A DNA stretch of 48,537 nt from Haloarculaceae archaeon H-GB1-1 (GTDB lineage: Archaea; Halobacteriota; Halobacteria; Halobacteriales; Haloarculaceae): the NCBI GenBank assembly GCA_029688825.1, contig JARUKX010000031.1, positions 1-48,537 on the forward strand, in the 5' to 3' direction. Under the pieces are notes generated by a model that was given only the letters and a program-made list of their open reading frames with translations, was not told the origin of the DNA and ran no database searches. The translations under genes and the position numbers were made by a program. This document shows, one piece after another, positions 1 to 9,000 of this stretch; position 1 is the stretch's first letter; each line of letters opens with the position of its first letter.

Positions 1-1
1 A

Positions 2-106
2 CTCTACAACGCCAAGAAGAACTGGTACGAGGGTCGGTGTTCAGTCGCCCTGACCAGGTGGAGTCGGGTGGAGTTCCCGGACCACGACCGGTGGTGGGAC
101 GCGTAG
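2..106 (+). CDS. C-terminal fragment of an unknown protein, cut by the window edge
   Basis: The first bases form an open frame that enters from outside the window and ends at TAG 104-106. The last 34 residues are rich in Trp, Tyr and charged residues (it ends RWWDA), which looks like real coding sequence rather than chance. No family is recognised from so short a piece. The GC-rich DNA just after it (110-200) fits a gene end followed by a spacer. Confidence 0.4.
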   Translation, partial: LYNAKKNWYEGRCSVALTRWSRVEFPDHDRWWDA

Positions 107-684
107 GGAGTCGGCCACCCCCTTTTTGCTGTGTGCCGGGCCAGACCCGCCCCACCGCCCCACCCTCCGCTCCGGGTTCGGCGCTGCGCGCCTGCACGCG
201 CAGCCACGACCTGGGGTGGAGTTTATCGTGGGCTGAATGTCATCTGTAGTTCTGCCCGTCTTCTCAATTCTGTTGAGGTTCAGTTATCTCATTGACTTCT
301 CCCTATTGAGCAGATGAGGATATCGTATACTGGAGTACCATTCGTTCTTCAACCGGTCCATATCAAACAGACTGAGGCAGGCTATTTACAAGGCTGCTGC
401 GGCATGCGGTTTTGATTTCGCTCGATAGTCTAACGATTTCGAATGAGGCGGAAACTGTCCGGAGACTCGCGGATACCTAAAATCGGTCGAAGGCCGCTTA
501 ACGTACTGTTCAGATTAACTGATTCCACGCGAAGGCCATAGTTTGTAACCATATTTCTGCGGAGTCACCAGTTCCGTGGCGGAAATGGGTCACAAACTGT
601 TGAGTGCGGCGATTTAATTACTTGAACTGGCATTAGATGGAATCTTGATCAACGTGTAACGTGCAGAAATTGGAGTGATAACCG
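107..684. other. Mostly non-coding stretch after the edge gene
   Basis: Bases 107-240 are GC-rich. From about 245 to 680 the sequence becomes AT-richer with stops in all frames. A short coding-like run ending TAA near 480 may be a gene relic, but I cannot assign it. No RNA gene, array or clear inverted repeat was seen. Confidence 0.4.
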
Positions 685-966
685 ATGCAATGCAGTGCGC
701 TACTACGGAGCGCCATCGACGAGAAAGAGATAACCGTCACGGACGCGATTGCGAGTGGCATGACAAATTTGTACAGTCGATCGGTTGACCTGGACCTAAT
801 GATCGACAAACTGGGTAAAGATGACCAACTGAGTAAGAGCGTGACGCGATTCGAAGGGCGCGTCTCGTCACACTCCGATACTATCCCCACTCCTCATCAT
901 TTACTGTCTTGCTGGCCTATACAGCCTGTAAACTTAGTCGGCCACTTGATGAACTCGGCAAGGTGA
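685..966 (+). CDS. Small hypothetical protein, possibly a decayed gene
   Basis: The 93-residue frame starts at ATG 685 with a GGAG motif a few bases upstream. The first 60 residues are acidic and helix-prone, as in other haloarchaeal proteins. The last 30 are unlike that (HHLLSCWPIQP), which suggests a frameshift or fusion to non-coding DNA. No domain is recognised. It lies upstream of and co-directional with the DUF7344-type gene. The spacer 967-1155 holds another short open frame without convincing coding character. This call is tentative. Confidence 0.25.
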   Translation: MQCSALLRSAIDEKEITVTDAIASGMTNLYSRSVDLDLMIDKLGKDDQLSKSVTRFEGRVSSHSDTIPTPHHLLSCWPIQPVNLVGHLMNSAR

Positions 967-1158
967 ATGTCTGAATTAGCCGTTCGGGGTGCGGATATCA
1001 TGTTAGCGGGGAAGGTGAGGATGCTCGTTACTCACGTGTTGGTTTTTCGCCGCCTAGCATGGGTGGAGGCGAACTCACTCGCCTTGATTCAACCATGGAT
1101 GAATCTATCCATAATCGACAGTATCGCCAGCAAAACACACTTTCTGGAGATATGATCA

Positions 1159-1500
1159 ATGTCTAGTAGCTCCGTCGCCGATTCGGCGATACTCTTCGAT
1201 CTTCTCGGGAATCGACGTCGATTGCTCGTCATCGAATACCTCTCCCTGTTCGGGCGGGATGCGTGCATCGAGGTTCGTCATCTGGCCCGCATCGTTCGTG
1301 GAATCGAGCTCGGTGAACCACCACGCCAAATCGGTTCTGATGATTACGAATCCGCCTACAACGGGCTCATTCAGACACACCTTCCGAAGCTTGATACACA
1401 CGACGTTCTCGAATATAACGAACCTAGAAAGACCGTGACACCGACGTATCGTGTTGAACAGTACGCTCTCCTTGCAAAGGTCGCTCGGTATCTTTGCTAA
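1159..1500 (+). CDS. DUF7344-type winged-helix protein
   Basis: This 113-residue protein has the layout of the haloarchaeal DUF7344 family of small winged-helix proteins: an N-terminal helix-turn with LLGNRRRLLVIEYLS (about 16-30), an acidic centre, then a segment around residues 65-97 ending VLEYNEPRKTV. Members are presumed DNA-binding regulators, often found beside small membrane-protein genes. That fits the membrane-protein remnant directly downstream at 1553-1804. The ATG at 1159 follows a TGGAGAT ribosome-binding site. Binding targets are unknown. Confidence 0.7.
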   Translation: MSSSSVADSAILFDLLGNRRRLLVIEYLSLFGRDACIEVRHLARIVRGIELGEPPRQIGSDDYESAYNGLIQTHLPKLDTHDVLEYNEPRKTVTPTYRVEQYALLAKVARYLC

Positions 1501-1552
1501 CGTCGTAATCGGCGCTACCACTATCGCGGTGAGGGTAAATTAACCAGTATGA

Positions 1553-1804
1553 GTCATATCCTGCGAACGAGTCGAGCATATACTCGGTAGCTGGAGCGGT
1601 GTTCTCGATTTCGCGATCGAAGGTGAAGCAGGATATTGGATGTGGGAGGAAACGGGAGTATCGACTGAGACGTCGAAGACATCGACTCTGTTGAGAACGG
1701 GTGATGACCGACTCCTCATCTATTCCAAAGCAGATTACTTCGCAGTGAGATCGATACTGATTGCGGCGTTGTTCACTGTTGGTGCAATGGGTTGGGCCTA
1801 TTGA
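1553..1804 (+). pseudogene. C-terminal remnant of a small membrane protein
   Basis: The frame runs from just after an in-frame TGA (1550-1552) to TGA 1802-1804 and has no start codon except an internal ATG within WMW. It ends with a hydrophobic helix (SILIAALFTVGAMGWAY) after an acidic soluble part. A different frame offers ATG 1549 with a short peptide that stops at TAG near 1592, so the original start was probably separated by a frameshift. Its last bases overlap the stop of the convergent PIN gene. The family is not recognised. Confidence 0.4.
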
Positions 1805-2841
1805 TTCGTCTTATAATTGGTGGTGATAGCACGATCTCGCCGTAGCTTCTCCTTGACACGGTCGCTTCGACAGTCAACATTGAGTCGATGTTTCTGCCAG
1901 TCGTCACCCGATTTCCCGTTCCAGACACCGTATACGGTCACTTTGGGAAGTTCAAGAACACCGAAAAGGACGGCGAGAATGTAAAGGAGGTCGTGGAGTT
2001 CGTCCCACGACACAATGACCTTCCGTGGGATGTCAACTGGGAAGCTGACGTGCTGGGCGAGGATACCCGCGTCGCGTGCGCGCTCGACGAAGCCGTAATC
2101 GTTACTGAGGAGGATGATGCGTTTCCGATTATTTGCATCATATTCGACGTAGGCCTCGATGATCGATTCATCTCCCTTCTCGCTCTCGACTATGTCCGCA
2201 TAGCGGTGATCCCGCAGTTGCCGGTATTCGAAGAGGCCGAGGAACCCTTCCCGGTTTCCACCAGCTGGTTGGTTGTCGAGTCGAGCGAACTCCGAGCCGA
2301 ACGCGTCTTCGAGTGACCGTGTCTCGTAGTGGGTGTAGTGCCAGCTGAGTTCGTCGTAAATCCCCGTCGCAAGCGCGAACCCGTTGACCGGGCTGCGACC
2401 AGCAGAATCCTGGTAGGTCGTTGGATCGAGTTTCAGGGCCTCGGGCATTCGCCAAGCCATGAGATTCGTGTCGATTCCGAGTGCGATCGGCTCGTGTCCA
2501 GCGTCGAGGTCTGGGTAGCCGTGTCGGTGGAAAAACGTCTCGACTTCGTCGACGTTCTCTATGTCGACAAGCCCGGCGGCGACGAGCGCACGTACGTACG
2601 TTTCAGCATTCGGAAGGTCGTTATAGACGCGCTCACCGTAGGCGGTGTGCATCTCCTCACGCGTATCCTGGTAGGTGAGTGCGCCCTGTGTGAAACGAAC
2701 GGTCGTTTCGACTGGATCTGAGATATCGAATCGGAGTAGTTCCCCAATTTCCTCGCAGGGGTGTTTCACGCTGATTGAGGTGACGTCCTCCGTGTAGAGG
2801 GCGTTGAGTAAGTGCGTGATGTGTGTTCGCTCGAGATGCAT
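1798..2841 (-). CDS. PIN-domain nuclease, probable effector of the CARF operon
   Basis: From ATG 2841 this is a 347-residue protein; an in-frame TTG one codon earlier is less likely. The C-terminal half looks like a PIN-fold ribonuclease: a first strand with D124-T-N126 (GIDTNLMAW), a middle acidic pair D163-E164 (IYDELSWHY), and a late strand with N247-D248 (ILLSNDYGF) followed by ARDAG. This is the usual spacing of the metal-binding acidic residues. The N-terminal 115 residues are not recognised. Start and upstream CARF stop overlap as TGATG, so the two are probably translationally coupled. PIN domains are known partners of CARF domains, usually fused; here the parts are separate. Inferred role: RNA cleavage when the CARF partner senses a signal. 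Confidence 0.65.
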   Translation of the reverse strand: MHLERTHITHLLNALYTEDVTSISVKHPCEEIGELLRFDISDPVETTVRFTQGALTYQDTREEMHTAYGERVYNDLPNAETYVRALVAAGLVDIENVDEVETFFHRHGYPDLDAGHEPIALGIDTNLMAWRMPEALKLDPTTYQDSAGRSPVNGFALATGIYDELSWHYTHYETRSLEDAFGSEFARLDNQPAGGNREGFLGLFEYRQLRDHRYADIVESEKGDESIIEAYVEYDANNRKRIILLSNDYGFVERARDAGILAQHVSFPVDIPRKVIVSWDELHDLLYILAVLFGVLELPKVTVYGVWNGKSGDDWQKHRLNVDCRSDRVKEKLRRDRAITTNYKTNQ

Positions 2842-3314
2842 CAAAACACCTCCTGGAAGTCGATGAGATTGAGTGACGGATTCGGAACGTCCGGGAAAAT
2901 ACGACCATAGAACTGGCCTTCAGAGAGGTAGAGATAGAAGACATGTTCCGCGTCATATTTGATACCGGCCTGAAACGCGATTGCTGACATAAATTTTCGA
3001 CCGGGCGTGACGTCGACCGCTACTGTCCCGTCTACGTCGCGTGTCGCGAGTACTGGTGCTCGATAATGCTCGACTATCTGTTCGAATTCCGTTTCGCTGT
3101 CGAGACTTGTAACAGCAGTTTTGGGCCTTTCGCCTCCGTATTCGATGACCAGGCATTCGAGCATCGATATAACGCGGTCGAGGTAGTCACTGAGTCCTGG
3201 ATTCTCGAGGATGTAGATCTCATCTGGTATGTATCCGGTTTCACAGGCCGCGGCGAGGGGATTCGCCACCGCTTCGACATTCGGACTCATCGACGTGACC
3301 CAGGCCCTGTTCAT
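2841..3314 (-). CDS. Stand-alone CARF-like (nucleotide-sensor) protein
   Basis: This 157-residue protein is the size of a single CARF (Rossmann-like) domain. It starts with a strand and loop AWVTSMSPNVEAVANPL (4-20). Later it has DVTPGRKFMSAIAFQAG (101-117), which resembles the D-x-T-x-G-x-K-x-M-S-A ligand-loop signature of CARF sensors in Csm6/Card1-type proteins. The last part is a strand FYLYL and a short tail; no effector domain is present. The ATG at 3314 has an AGAGG ribosome-binding site. The gene lies 61 bp after the CARF-wHTH gene and overlaps the PIN gene. Inferred role: ligand sensor controlling the PIN nuclease. The family call comes from motif shape only. Confidence 0.6.
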   Translation of the reverse strand: MNRAWVTSMSPNVEAVANPLAAACETGYIPDEIYILENPGLSDYLDRVISMLECLVIEYGGERPKTAVTSLDSETEFEQIVEHYRAPVLATRDVDGTVAVDVTPGRKFMSAIAFQAGIKYDAEHVFYLYLSEGQFYGRIFPDVPNPSLNLIDFQEVF

Positions 3315-3375
3315 AGAGTAACCTCTCGAGCGGGAGGCAAAACTCTACGGTGGCGCCGTGAGTTATGACATCTAA

Positions 3376-4026
3376 TCAAGGGCTTATCCGAGATATGAGG
3401 AGGCGCCCGGTCGTGGTCAGTTCGACGACCTTCGTTTTACCGTGTGTTTCAGATATTACGAGTCCCTGTCGTTCGAGGCGCTTCACGTGGCGGGTGATCG
3501 TGCTCTTCGAGACATCCATGACGTCGGTGATCTCAGTTAGTGAGACAGGTGTGTCGAGTGTATCCACGGTTTGGAGTGTCGACTCCGTTTGTGCCGGTGC
3601 GTTCGCCGTGATGTCTGGGAGGGAGCACTCCCGCACTTCGCCATCGATATCGCTGAATTGGTAACTCGCCTGAACCTGATCAGTCCGTGAGAGCGTGGCG
3701 ACGGTAAGAGGTAAGAAGATGTCGCGAGCGCCACCACCGAAGATGACGATGACTTCTCCCTCGGCATCGTGGATGAGCGACCCACATGTCTCAATTGCCG
3801 CTTCGAAATCGTCGTGTGGTGTCTCGATTGTATCGATGCTCACACTCGGCTCAATTTGTTCGACCATCCGGCGAACGTCGTTGATTGCTTGAGCACCGCG
3901 GCTATCGTCCGTGGTCGTAGTCGGAATAAGGAGGTCGATATGAGTGTTTGGTCCGATGCCTTGACTGAGTATGGGGCGTGTAACGCGAGTGCTATCGTAA
4001 CCTATAGGGGCAATATACGTTCGCAT
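3376..4026 (-). CDS. Csa3-like CARF-winged-helix transcription regulator
   Basis: The 216-residue protein has an N-terminal CARF fold (1-140) starting MRTYIAPIGYDSTRVTRPIL, with a glycine loop IFGGGARDIFLPL (95-107). A C-terminal winged helix follows (about 158-213: SLTEITDVMDVSKSTITRHV, then VVELTTTGRLLI). This matches the Csa3 architecture, in which cyclic oligoadenylate binding to CARF changes DNA binding. Csa3 normally regulates CRISPR-Cas genes, but none is in this window. The gene is divergent from the Dpd-like operon and heads a minus-strand set with the CARF and PIN genes. An AT-rich TATA-like box (4049-4060) lies about 25 bp before the ATG, suggesting a leaderless transcript. It probably regulates both operons; that is inference. 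Confidence 0.85.
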   Translation of the reverse strand: MRTYIAPIGYDSTRVTRPILSQGIGPNTHIDLLIPTTTTDDSRGAQAINDVRRMVEQIEPSVSIDTIETPHDDFEAAIETCGSLIHDAEGEVIVIFGGGARDIFLPLTVATLSRTDQVQASYQFSDIDGEVRECSLPDITANAPAQTESTLQTVDTLDTPVSLTEITDVMDVSKSTITRHVKRLERQGLVISETHGKTKVVELTTTGRLLISRISP

Positions 4027-4296
4027 TATACAATGCCATATCCCTCTGATATATAATATTGTTGCACGATTATGAAACTATCGTGGAATGGTGTGTTCTA
4101 CTCGGTTGCTCATCCACCGGAATTCGACAGTCTCACTGCATGTGTAATTCTTGTACAAGTGTGTATACGGAATATGTGCTATATGGTGCTGCATTTCCCT
4201 TTCTATTGGAACAATTATAATAATTACGACAGTTATAATACGTTCCTACTGGTGTCTGATTTCACGAACAAAAATGCAGCAAAGGAGGATTTCACC
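4027..4296. promoter_or_regulatory. Divergent promoter and operator region of the CARF set and the Dpd-like operon
   Basis: These 270 bp are much AT-richer than the genes on either side. Toward the minus strand a TATA-like box (4049-4060) is placed for a leaderless CARF-wHTH mRNA. Toward the plus strand, TTATAATA boxes at 4215-4224 and 4233-4240 precede the operon, and GGAGG (4284-4288) sits 8 bases before GTG 4297. A perfect 10-bp palindrome CTTGTACAAG (4150-4159) lies mid-region and could be a regulator site. An upstream open frame from 4072 is in phase but has non-haloarchaeal composition and is probably not translated. Confidence 0.55.
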
Positions 4297-5202
4297 GTGA
4301 CCGAACCGCTCCAGGGCGGCGTGAACGATGATATTAGCCAAGGCTTTATGACACAACCCTTCTCAAGTGATGACGTGTCTAGCCCACCGTCCGTCGAGGG
4401 CATCCTACAGACGACGACACCGAACGTCGTCATGCGCGATCCGCAACTCCAGAAGCGCGGCATACACGCACGCGCACAACTCCGAAGTATACCATTCTTC
4501 GATGAACTCGGCATCAATACTGTCGTTCACGGGGATGTCTACGACAACAACTTCAAACTCGTTGACTATACTCACCACTCTGCAACGGACATCGTAGAGA
4601 CCGTCGAGGACGTCGAGTTTCCACTCGTTCACATCACCACACAGGAGGGGATTAAGGAATATGGGGAGGAAGAACTCGTTCGTGCATTACTCCAACGTGC
4701 CACCGAAGAACGAGAGTGGTACATCCTCGTCACCGATACAACCTCTCCCCGACTCCCGACGTACATCCAGAAACCGGGGCGGGGAATCGTCGACGACTAC
4801 GACGTCGCCGTGAAAGACTATAAGACGCTCTCAGCACGCTACCTCGAAGACTACGTCAACTCTGGTCTCCCGGCATCTCAGACGCGCAACCTCCACTATC
4901 ACCGGGCTTCCGAGTTCCACAAACAGCATGGCGCACCTGCGGACACTCTCGAGAACATCTACGACTACACGCGTGCACCCTCGGGGAGTCCCGTCTGGGA
5001 ACCGCTTTACTACTTCATCGAACACGATCTCGAGAACGTTCTCGACGAGTACTCCGAGCGCATCAGTGACGCACTCCGATCGTGGACCGAGCGCGGTGAC
5101 ACTCGGAACGTCGCAAATCAGATGCTCGACGCACTCCGCGTCTGTGAATTCCAGAAAGAACAGCTCCAGGAGTACCAGCAGACCGACCCACAGCTTCGCT
5201 AA
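4297..5202 (+). CDS. Unknown first protein of the Dpd-like operon
   Basis: I place the start at GTG 4297 (301 residues) because a strong GGAGG stands 8 bases upstream. The earlier in-phase ATG at 4072 would add 75 residues of hydrophobic, Asn/Tyr/Cys-rich sequence unlike the rest. The protein is acidic and soluble. An N-terminal low-complexity segment is followed by a mixed alpha/beta part (about 40-190) and a helical C-terminus (about 200-300) rich in Glu, Arg and Gln. No family or catalytic motif is recognised. It precedes the DpdG-like gene by two bases, so the two should be co-translated and work together. Confidence 0.75.
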   Translation: MTEPLQGGVNDDISQGFMTQPFSSDDVSSPPSVEGILQTTTPNVVMRDPQLQKRGIHARAQLRSIPFFDELGINTVVHGDVYDNNFKLVDYTHHSATDIVETVEDVEFPLVHITTQEGIKEYGEEELVRALLQRATEEREWYILVTDTTSPRLPTYIQKPGRGIVDDYDVAVKDYKTLSARYLEDYVNSGLPASQTRNLHYHRASEFHKQHGAPADTLENIYDYTRAPSGSPVWEPLYYFIEHDLENVLDEYSERISDALRSWTERGDTRNVANQMLDALRVCEFQKEQLQEYQQTDPQLR

Positions 5203-5204
5203 CC

Positions 5205-6068
5205 ATGGCAGACTACCAATACGCGGTGGACAAGCCGGATCGCCTGCTAATCAACCACAATACGGTCCGAGCAGCCGAACTGAAGGCCGTCTACGAGTCC
5301 CTCGTGAGCGATCGGAAGGTCCAGAACATCGTCTCGGACTTTGCACATGAGAAGGAGGACAACGTCCGCGATTGCATCGACTTCCTACACGCGGTCGACC
5401 TCCTCAAGCGGGGGCACGACGACCGTGTCGTCTCCCCGTTGAACCGTGATATCTTCCCGAATCTCCCGTTCGAAGCACGACTTCTCTATCATTTCCGCCA
5501 GCAACGGTACCCGAAGAACCATCTGTCGCGGATTCAGAATGTCGCGCTGGAAACCGACGATCGGTCGGTCACTCTCGACGTCCTCCTCCCGCAGGTGAAG
5601 GGTGAACTCGACCAGTACGATTTCTCGTGGAACACAACCAAACTCCGCATGTGGAGGTCGCTCAGCACGCAACTTGGGTTGGTCTCCGAGACGGATTCGC
5701 GTGGCGTAATCTTGAGTCCGTGTCGTCGCCTTCTCTACGATATCCTCGAACTCTACGAACAACAAGAGGACAGCACAGATCTGTATAGCGCCCTCACGTG
5801 GATCGAGGAGAACTTCTTCAATGTCTTCGAGACGACGACTGGCTCACCCCGCGTCCATCCTGCAATTTCCGACGTCCTCCAAAATATGGAGTCTGAGGAC
5901 GTCCTCGAACTCCGGGGGATGTCCGACGCGAAGGACGTAGTAACGCTCCCCGAATCCGTCCACACAAAGCGCTCCCGGTCGGTCAACGTCTACGACCTGG
6001 CTGCACTCCCCGACTCGCCCGCCTACCAGTATCCGCTCGCTCAGTTCGAGCAGGTGATCTCACAATGA
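5205..6068 (+). CDS. DpdG-like protein (positional assignment)
   Basis: The 287-residue acidic protein has predicted winged-helix-like segments: a helix-rich N-terminus (20-75, ending in a DLLKRGHDDRVVSPLN wing-like hairpin) and a second block (135-170, LRMWRSLSTQLGLVSETDSRG). It lies immediately upstream of the large ATPase with an ATGA overlap, the position and size of DpdG before DpdH in bacterial Dpd clusters. Bacterial DpdG is a component needed for restriction of unmodified DNA, with unknown biochemistry. The identity here is inferred from order, length and HTH character; no diagnostic motif was seen. Confidence 0.5.
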   Translation: MADYQYAVDKPDRLLINHNTVRAAELKAVYESLVSDRKVQNIVSDFAHEKEDNVRDCIDFLHAVDLLKRGHDDRVVSPLNRDIFPNLPFEARLLYHFRQQRYPKNHLSRIQNVALETDDRSVTLDVLLPQVKGELDQYDFSWNTTKLRMWRSLSTQLGLVSETDSRGVILSPCRRLLYDILELYEQQEDSTDLYSALTWIEENFFNVFETTTGSPRVHPAISDVLQNMESEDVLELRGMSDAKDVVTLPESVHTKRSRSVNVYDLAALPDSPAYQYPLAQFEQVISQ

Positions 6069-9000
6069 GTACGATGCCCAAAATCTGGGAAGACAGCGTC
6101 GTCCGCGATTACCTGACGCCAGAAGCCCATCAGAAGTCGCGCGAACAGTTCCTGAAGACACACATCGACATCGACAAAATCCGAGCTGACTACCTCTTCC
6201 CGCACGAGGGAAGCGACGAGTTCGTCACTCAGGAGGAGTTCCGCGACGCTATTCTTAAGTCGAGGGTCGACGACGACAATCGGATATTCATCCTCCGCGG
6301 AGAGACGGGAAGCGGGAAAAGCCAACTTTGTCAGTGGCTCGAGTATCAAATCGGCGCCAACCCGGATGAAGGGGACGAGACGCACATCGCACTTCACGTC
6401 TCCCGGAGTAAGACGGGAATCGGTGATATTCTCGATATCATCTCCGGACCGATCGACACCGACGTCAGCGTGAATAACGTCTCGGACCTCGACCCCGAGA
6501 AGGTCGCCGACGCAATCATCACCACGCTTCAAGCGTTCGGTGGGGGGATGGAGCAGTTCACCGAGGACGAGATCGAGGCCCTCACCGCGGACCGATCGGA
6601 CTCGACCGACCTTTGGTCAATCCTCGAGAGAAATATCGCCGAGTATCAGGAGTCCGCGACGAGCGAGGGGGAAAAGCGGATGTCCGATCTCATCACGAAG
6701 AATGATTATAGGGACCTCGCGATGGCGGCCTTCGGGTCGACAAAGGGCGCCGAGACGCTCTTCCCCGCTCTACAGAGCCAAGTTCACGAGATCCTCTCCC
6801 GGAACCTCGGAGTCGAGGATTTCCAGGGCAAACTCGAGGAACTCTCCGAAGAGTACAAAGAACGCGGCCTCCGGCCGGTCCTCATATGTGAGGATCTTAC
6901 GACCTTTACCGTCCTGAAAGAGCAACTCCTCGATCACATCTTCCAACTCGACAGCGGTCACTACGACGTCGTGCTCGGCTGGACCTCCGGCTGGGAAAAA
7001 GACGACCTCTCGCGTGCACTCGGCACGAGCCAGGGCATCAGCACGTACATGGAGGATCGCGCAGAGGGGTACCTCAGCACGACGGACGAGGACGGACGGG
7101 CGTACTTCCTCGACGACGACCTCACCATCAAACTAGCCCGGAAGTACATGTCGACTATCATCGAGGAGTCCGATATGGACGAGTCACTCTCCGATGATGT
7201 CCTCGAGTCGTACGACAGTCTGTACCCGTTCAACGAGAAGTTCATCGAGGAATCCTACAACCATCTCATTCAGGACGGGAACAAGCGTCGCACCCCCCGT
7301 CTCCTCTTGATGCGGGTCATTCGAGAGTGCCTGAGCTCGACCGTTCCGCCGTTCGACGCAATCGAGGATAATCCATACGTGGAACCCTTCCCCTCCCCAG
7401 TCGATCTCACGTACTCGGAGAGTCTTCAGCGACTCGGCAAGTGGTACGGGAGCGCGACGACGGATCGTCGACTCCGCGTTCACCGCCAGATTCCGGAAAC
7501 GTTCGACGTTCCGCTGACCGATGTCGATATCGACGACGACTGGGCGTTTTTCCAAGCGGACGTCCCGTCTCCGACACTCGACCTCGGAGTCAGTGAGGGA
7601 ACGCTCCATCCCAGCGAATATATCACGCTCCGGGCGACTCTCGACAGCCGTGGCGAGGAAGGGGTCACGATTCGGTTCAACGGTAACGAGGTGGCCACGA
7701 CGGACTCTGATGGCTTGGCTTCCGTTCGGCTTCCGGACGAGAAGGGAGACGTTACGTACCAGGCAGAGAAAGATGGCGAGACGGATTCGACGACGGTTAC
7801 CGTCGTCGAACCGACTGACGACACGTCCGTCTCCGTCACGGTCAACCCGAAGACGCCGACTGTAAGCGACGAAGTCACCGTCACGGCACGTGTGAACGGC
7901 GAACCGCGAAGTGGTGTTCGTGTCTCAGTCGACGAGGACGAACTCGACGAGACACGCAGTGACGGAAAGCTTCATTTCAACGCGCCGGATGCTGATTCGG
8001 CCACCATCGAGGCAGTCTACGGCGACGCGCGCGATGAGACGACAATCGACATCGAAAGTGCGGACATCCACGTGCCAGTTGGGACCGACCTTGACTCGAC
8101 GACGGTCAAGGAGTACCTCCTCCAGTATCGCAACTGGATCTCGGTTGGTGACACGTACGACAGCTCGACAGTCCTCCGAGAGGGCGCCGCTGGCGTCCTC
8201 AATGAGTGGCACGACCCGACGCTCCTCGGCAACCTCAATGCGCGCAATGACGGTGTCCACGGCATCTATTACACGCGTGGGTCTGACGTCCCGGTCACGA
8301 TCGTTGGCGCAGACGAGCGTCAGGGGCTGAGCTTCGATCTCGATTTCGGTGTCAAATACGACGACATCTACGAACCGCTGTTCTGGTACGGCATCAGTGA
8401 ATCCGGCGAGTTCCCCCAGGAAGACAAGTACGACCTCAACTACGATCTCCTCCGTGCGTGGACGGACGAGCAGGTCGCTGACTTCCGGGCAGAGATGCGC
8501 GCCGAACTCGAGGCATGCATCGACCCGATGACGCTCGAGCAGTTCACCGTGCTCGCGCAGTTCCTCATCCTCAATGCGACGACCGGTCGCCGCGAGGTCG
8601 AGTCCGAGATGATGTTCGAGAAACCGCCCCGGAGCGGATTCGTTCCCGGCGCCGAAGACGAACAACCGTCTGCCCTCCGGGAGGCGACGAAGAGCCTGCT
8701 CAAATCTCGAGAGGCTCCGTACCACCTCGCGAAAGGCCTGTTCCTCCTCAAGTCGAACGTTGTCGACCGCGAGCGTCTCTCGGAGGCGATCGAGAGTGTC
8801 TCTGGAAACCTCGATCAGTACCTACTGCAGGCCATGCAGATCGACACTGCGGACCTCCCCAGCGCCTACCAGATCAGCACCACTCGGTCGACCGGCTACG
8901 ACGTCGACGAACTCTTCGAGCGAGTAAAGGACTATGCGACGACGCTCGCCGATATATCGGCCGAACAGAACGCCGCGCACGTCACCGAGACCATCGAGAA

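Noticed and set aside
4-249. Short open frames on both strands at the window start
   Set aside because: Arg/Pro-rich frames typical of GC-biased non-coding DNA; only the edge frame 2-106 has protein-like composition.
4072-4296. N-terminal extension of the first operon gene
   Set aside because: Composition is AT-rich and hydrophobic, with no ribosome-binding site at 4072, whereas GTG 4297 has a clear one.
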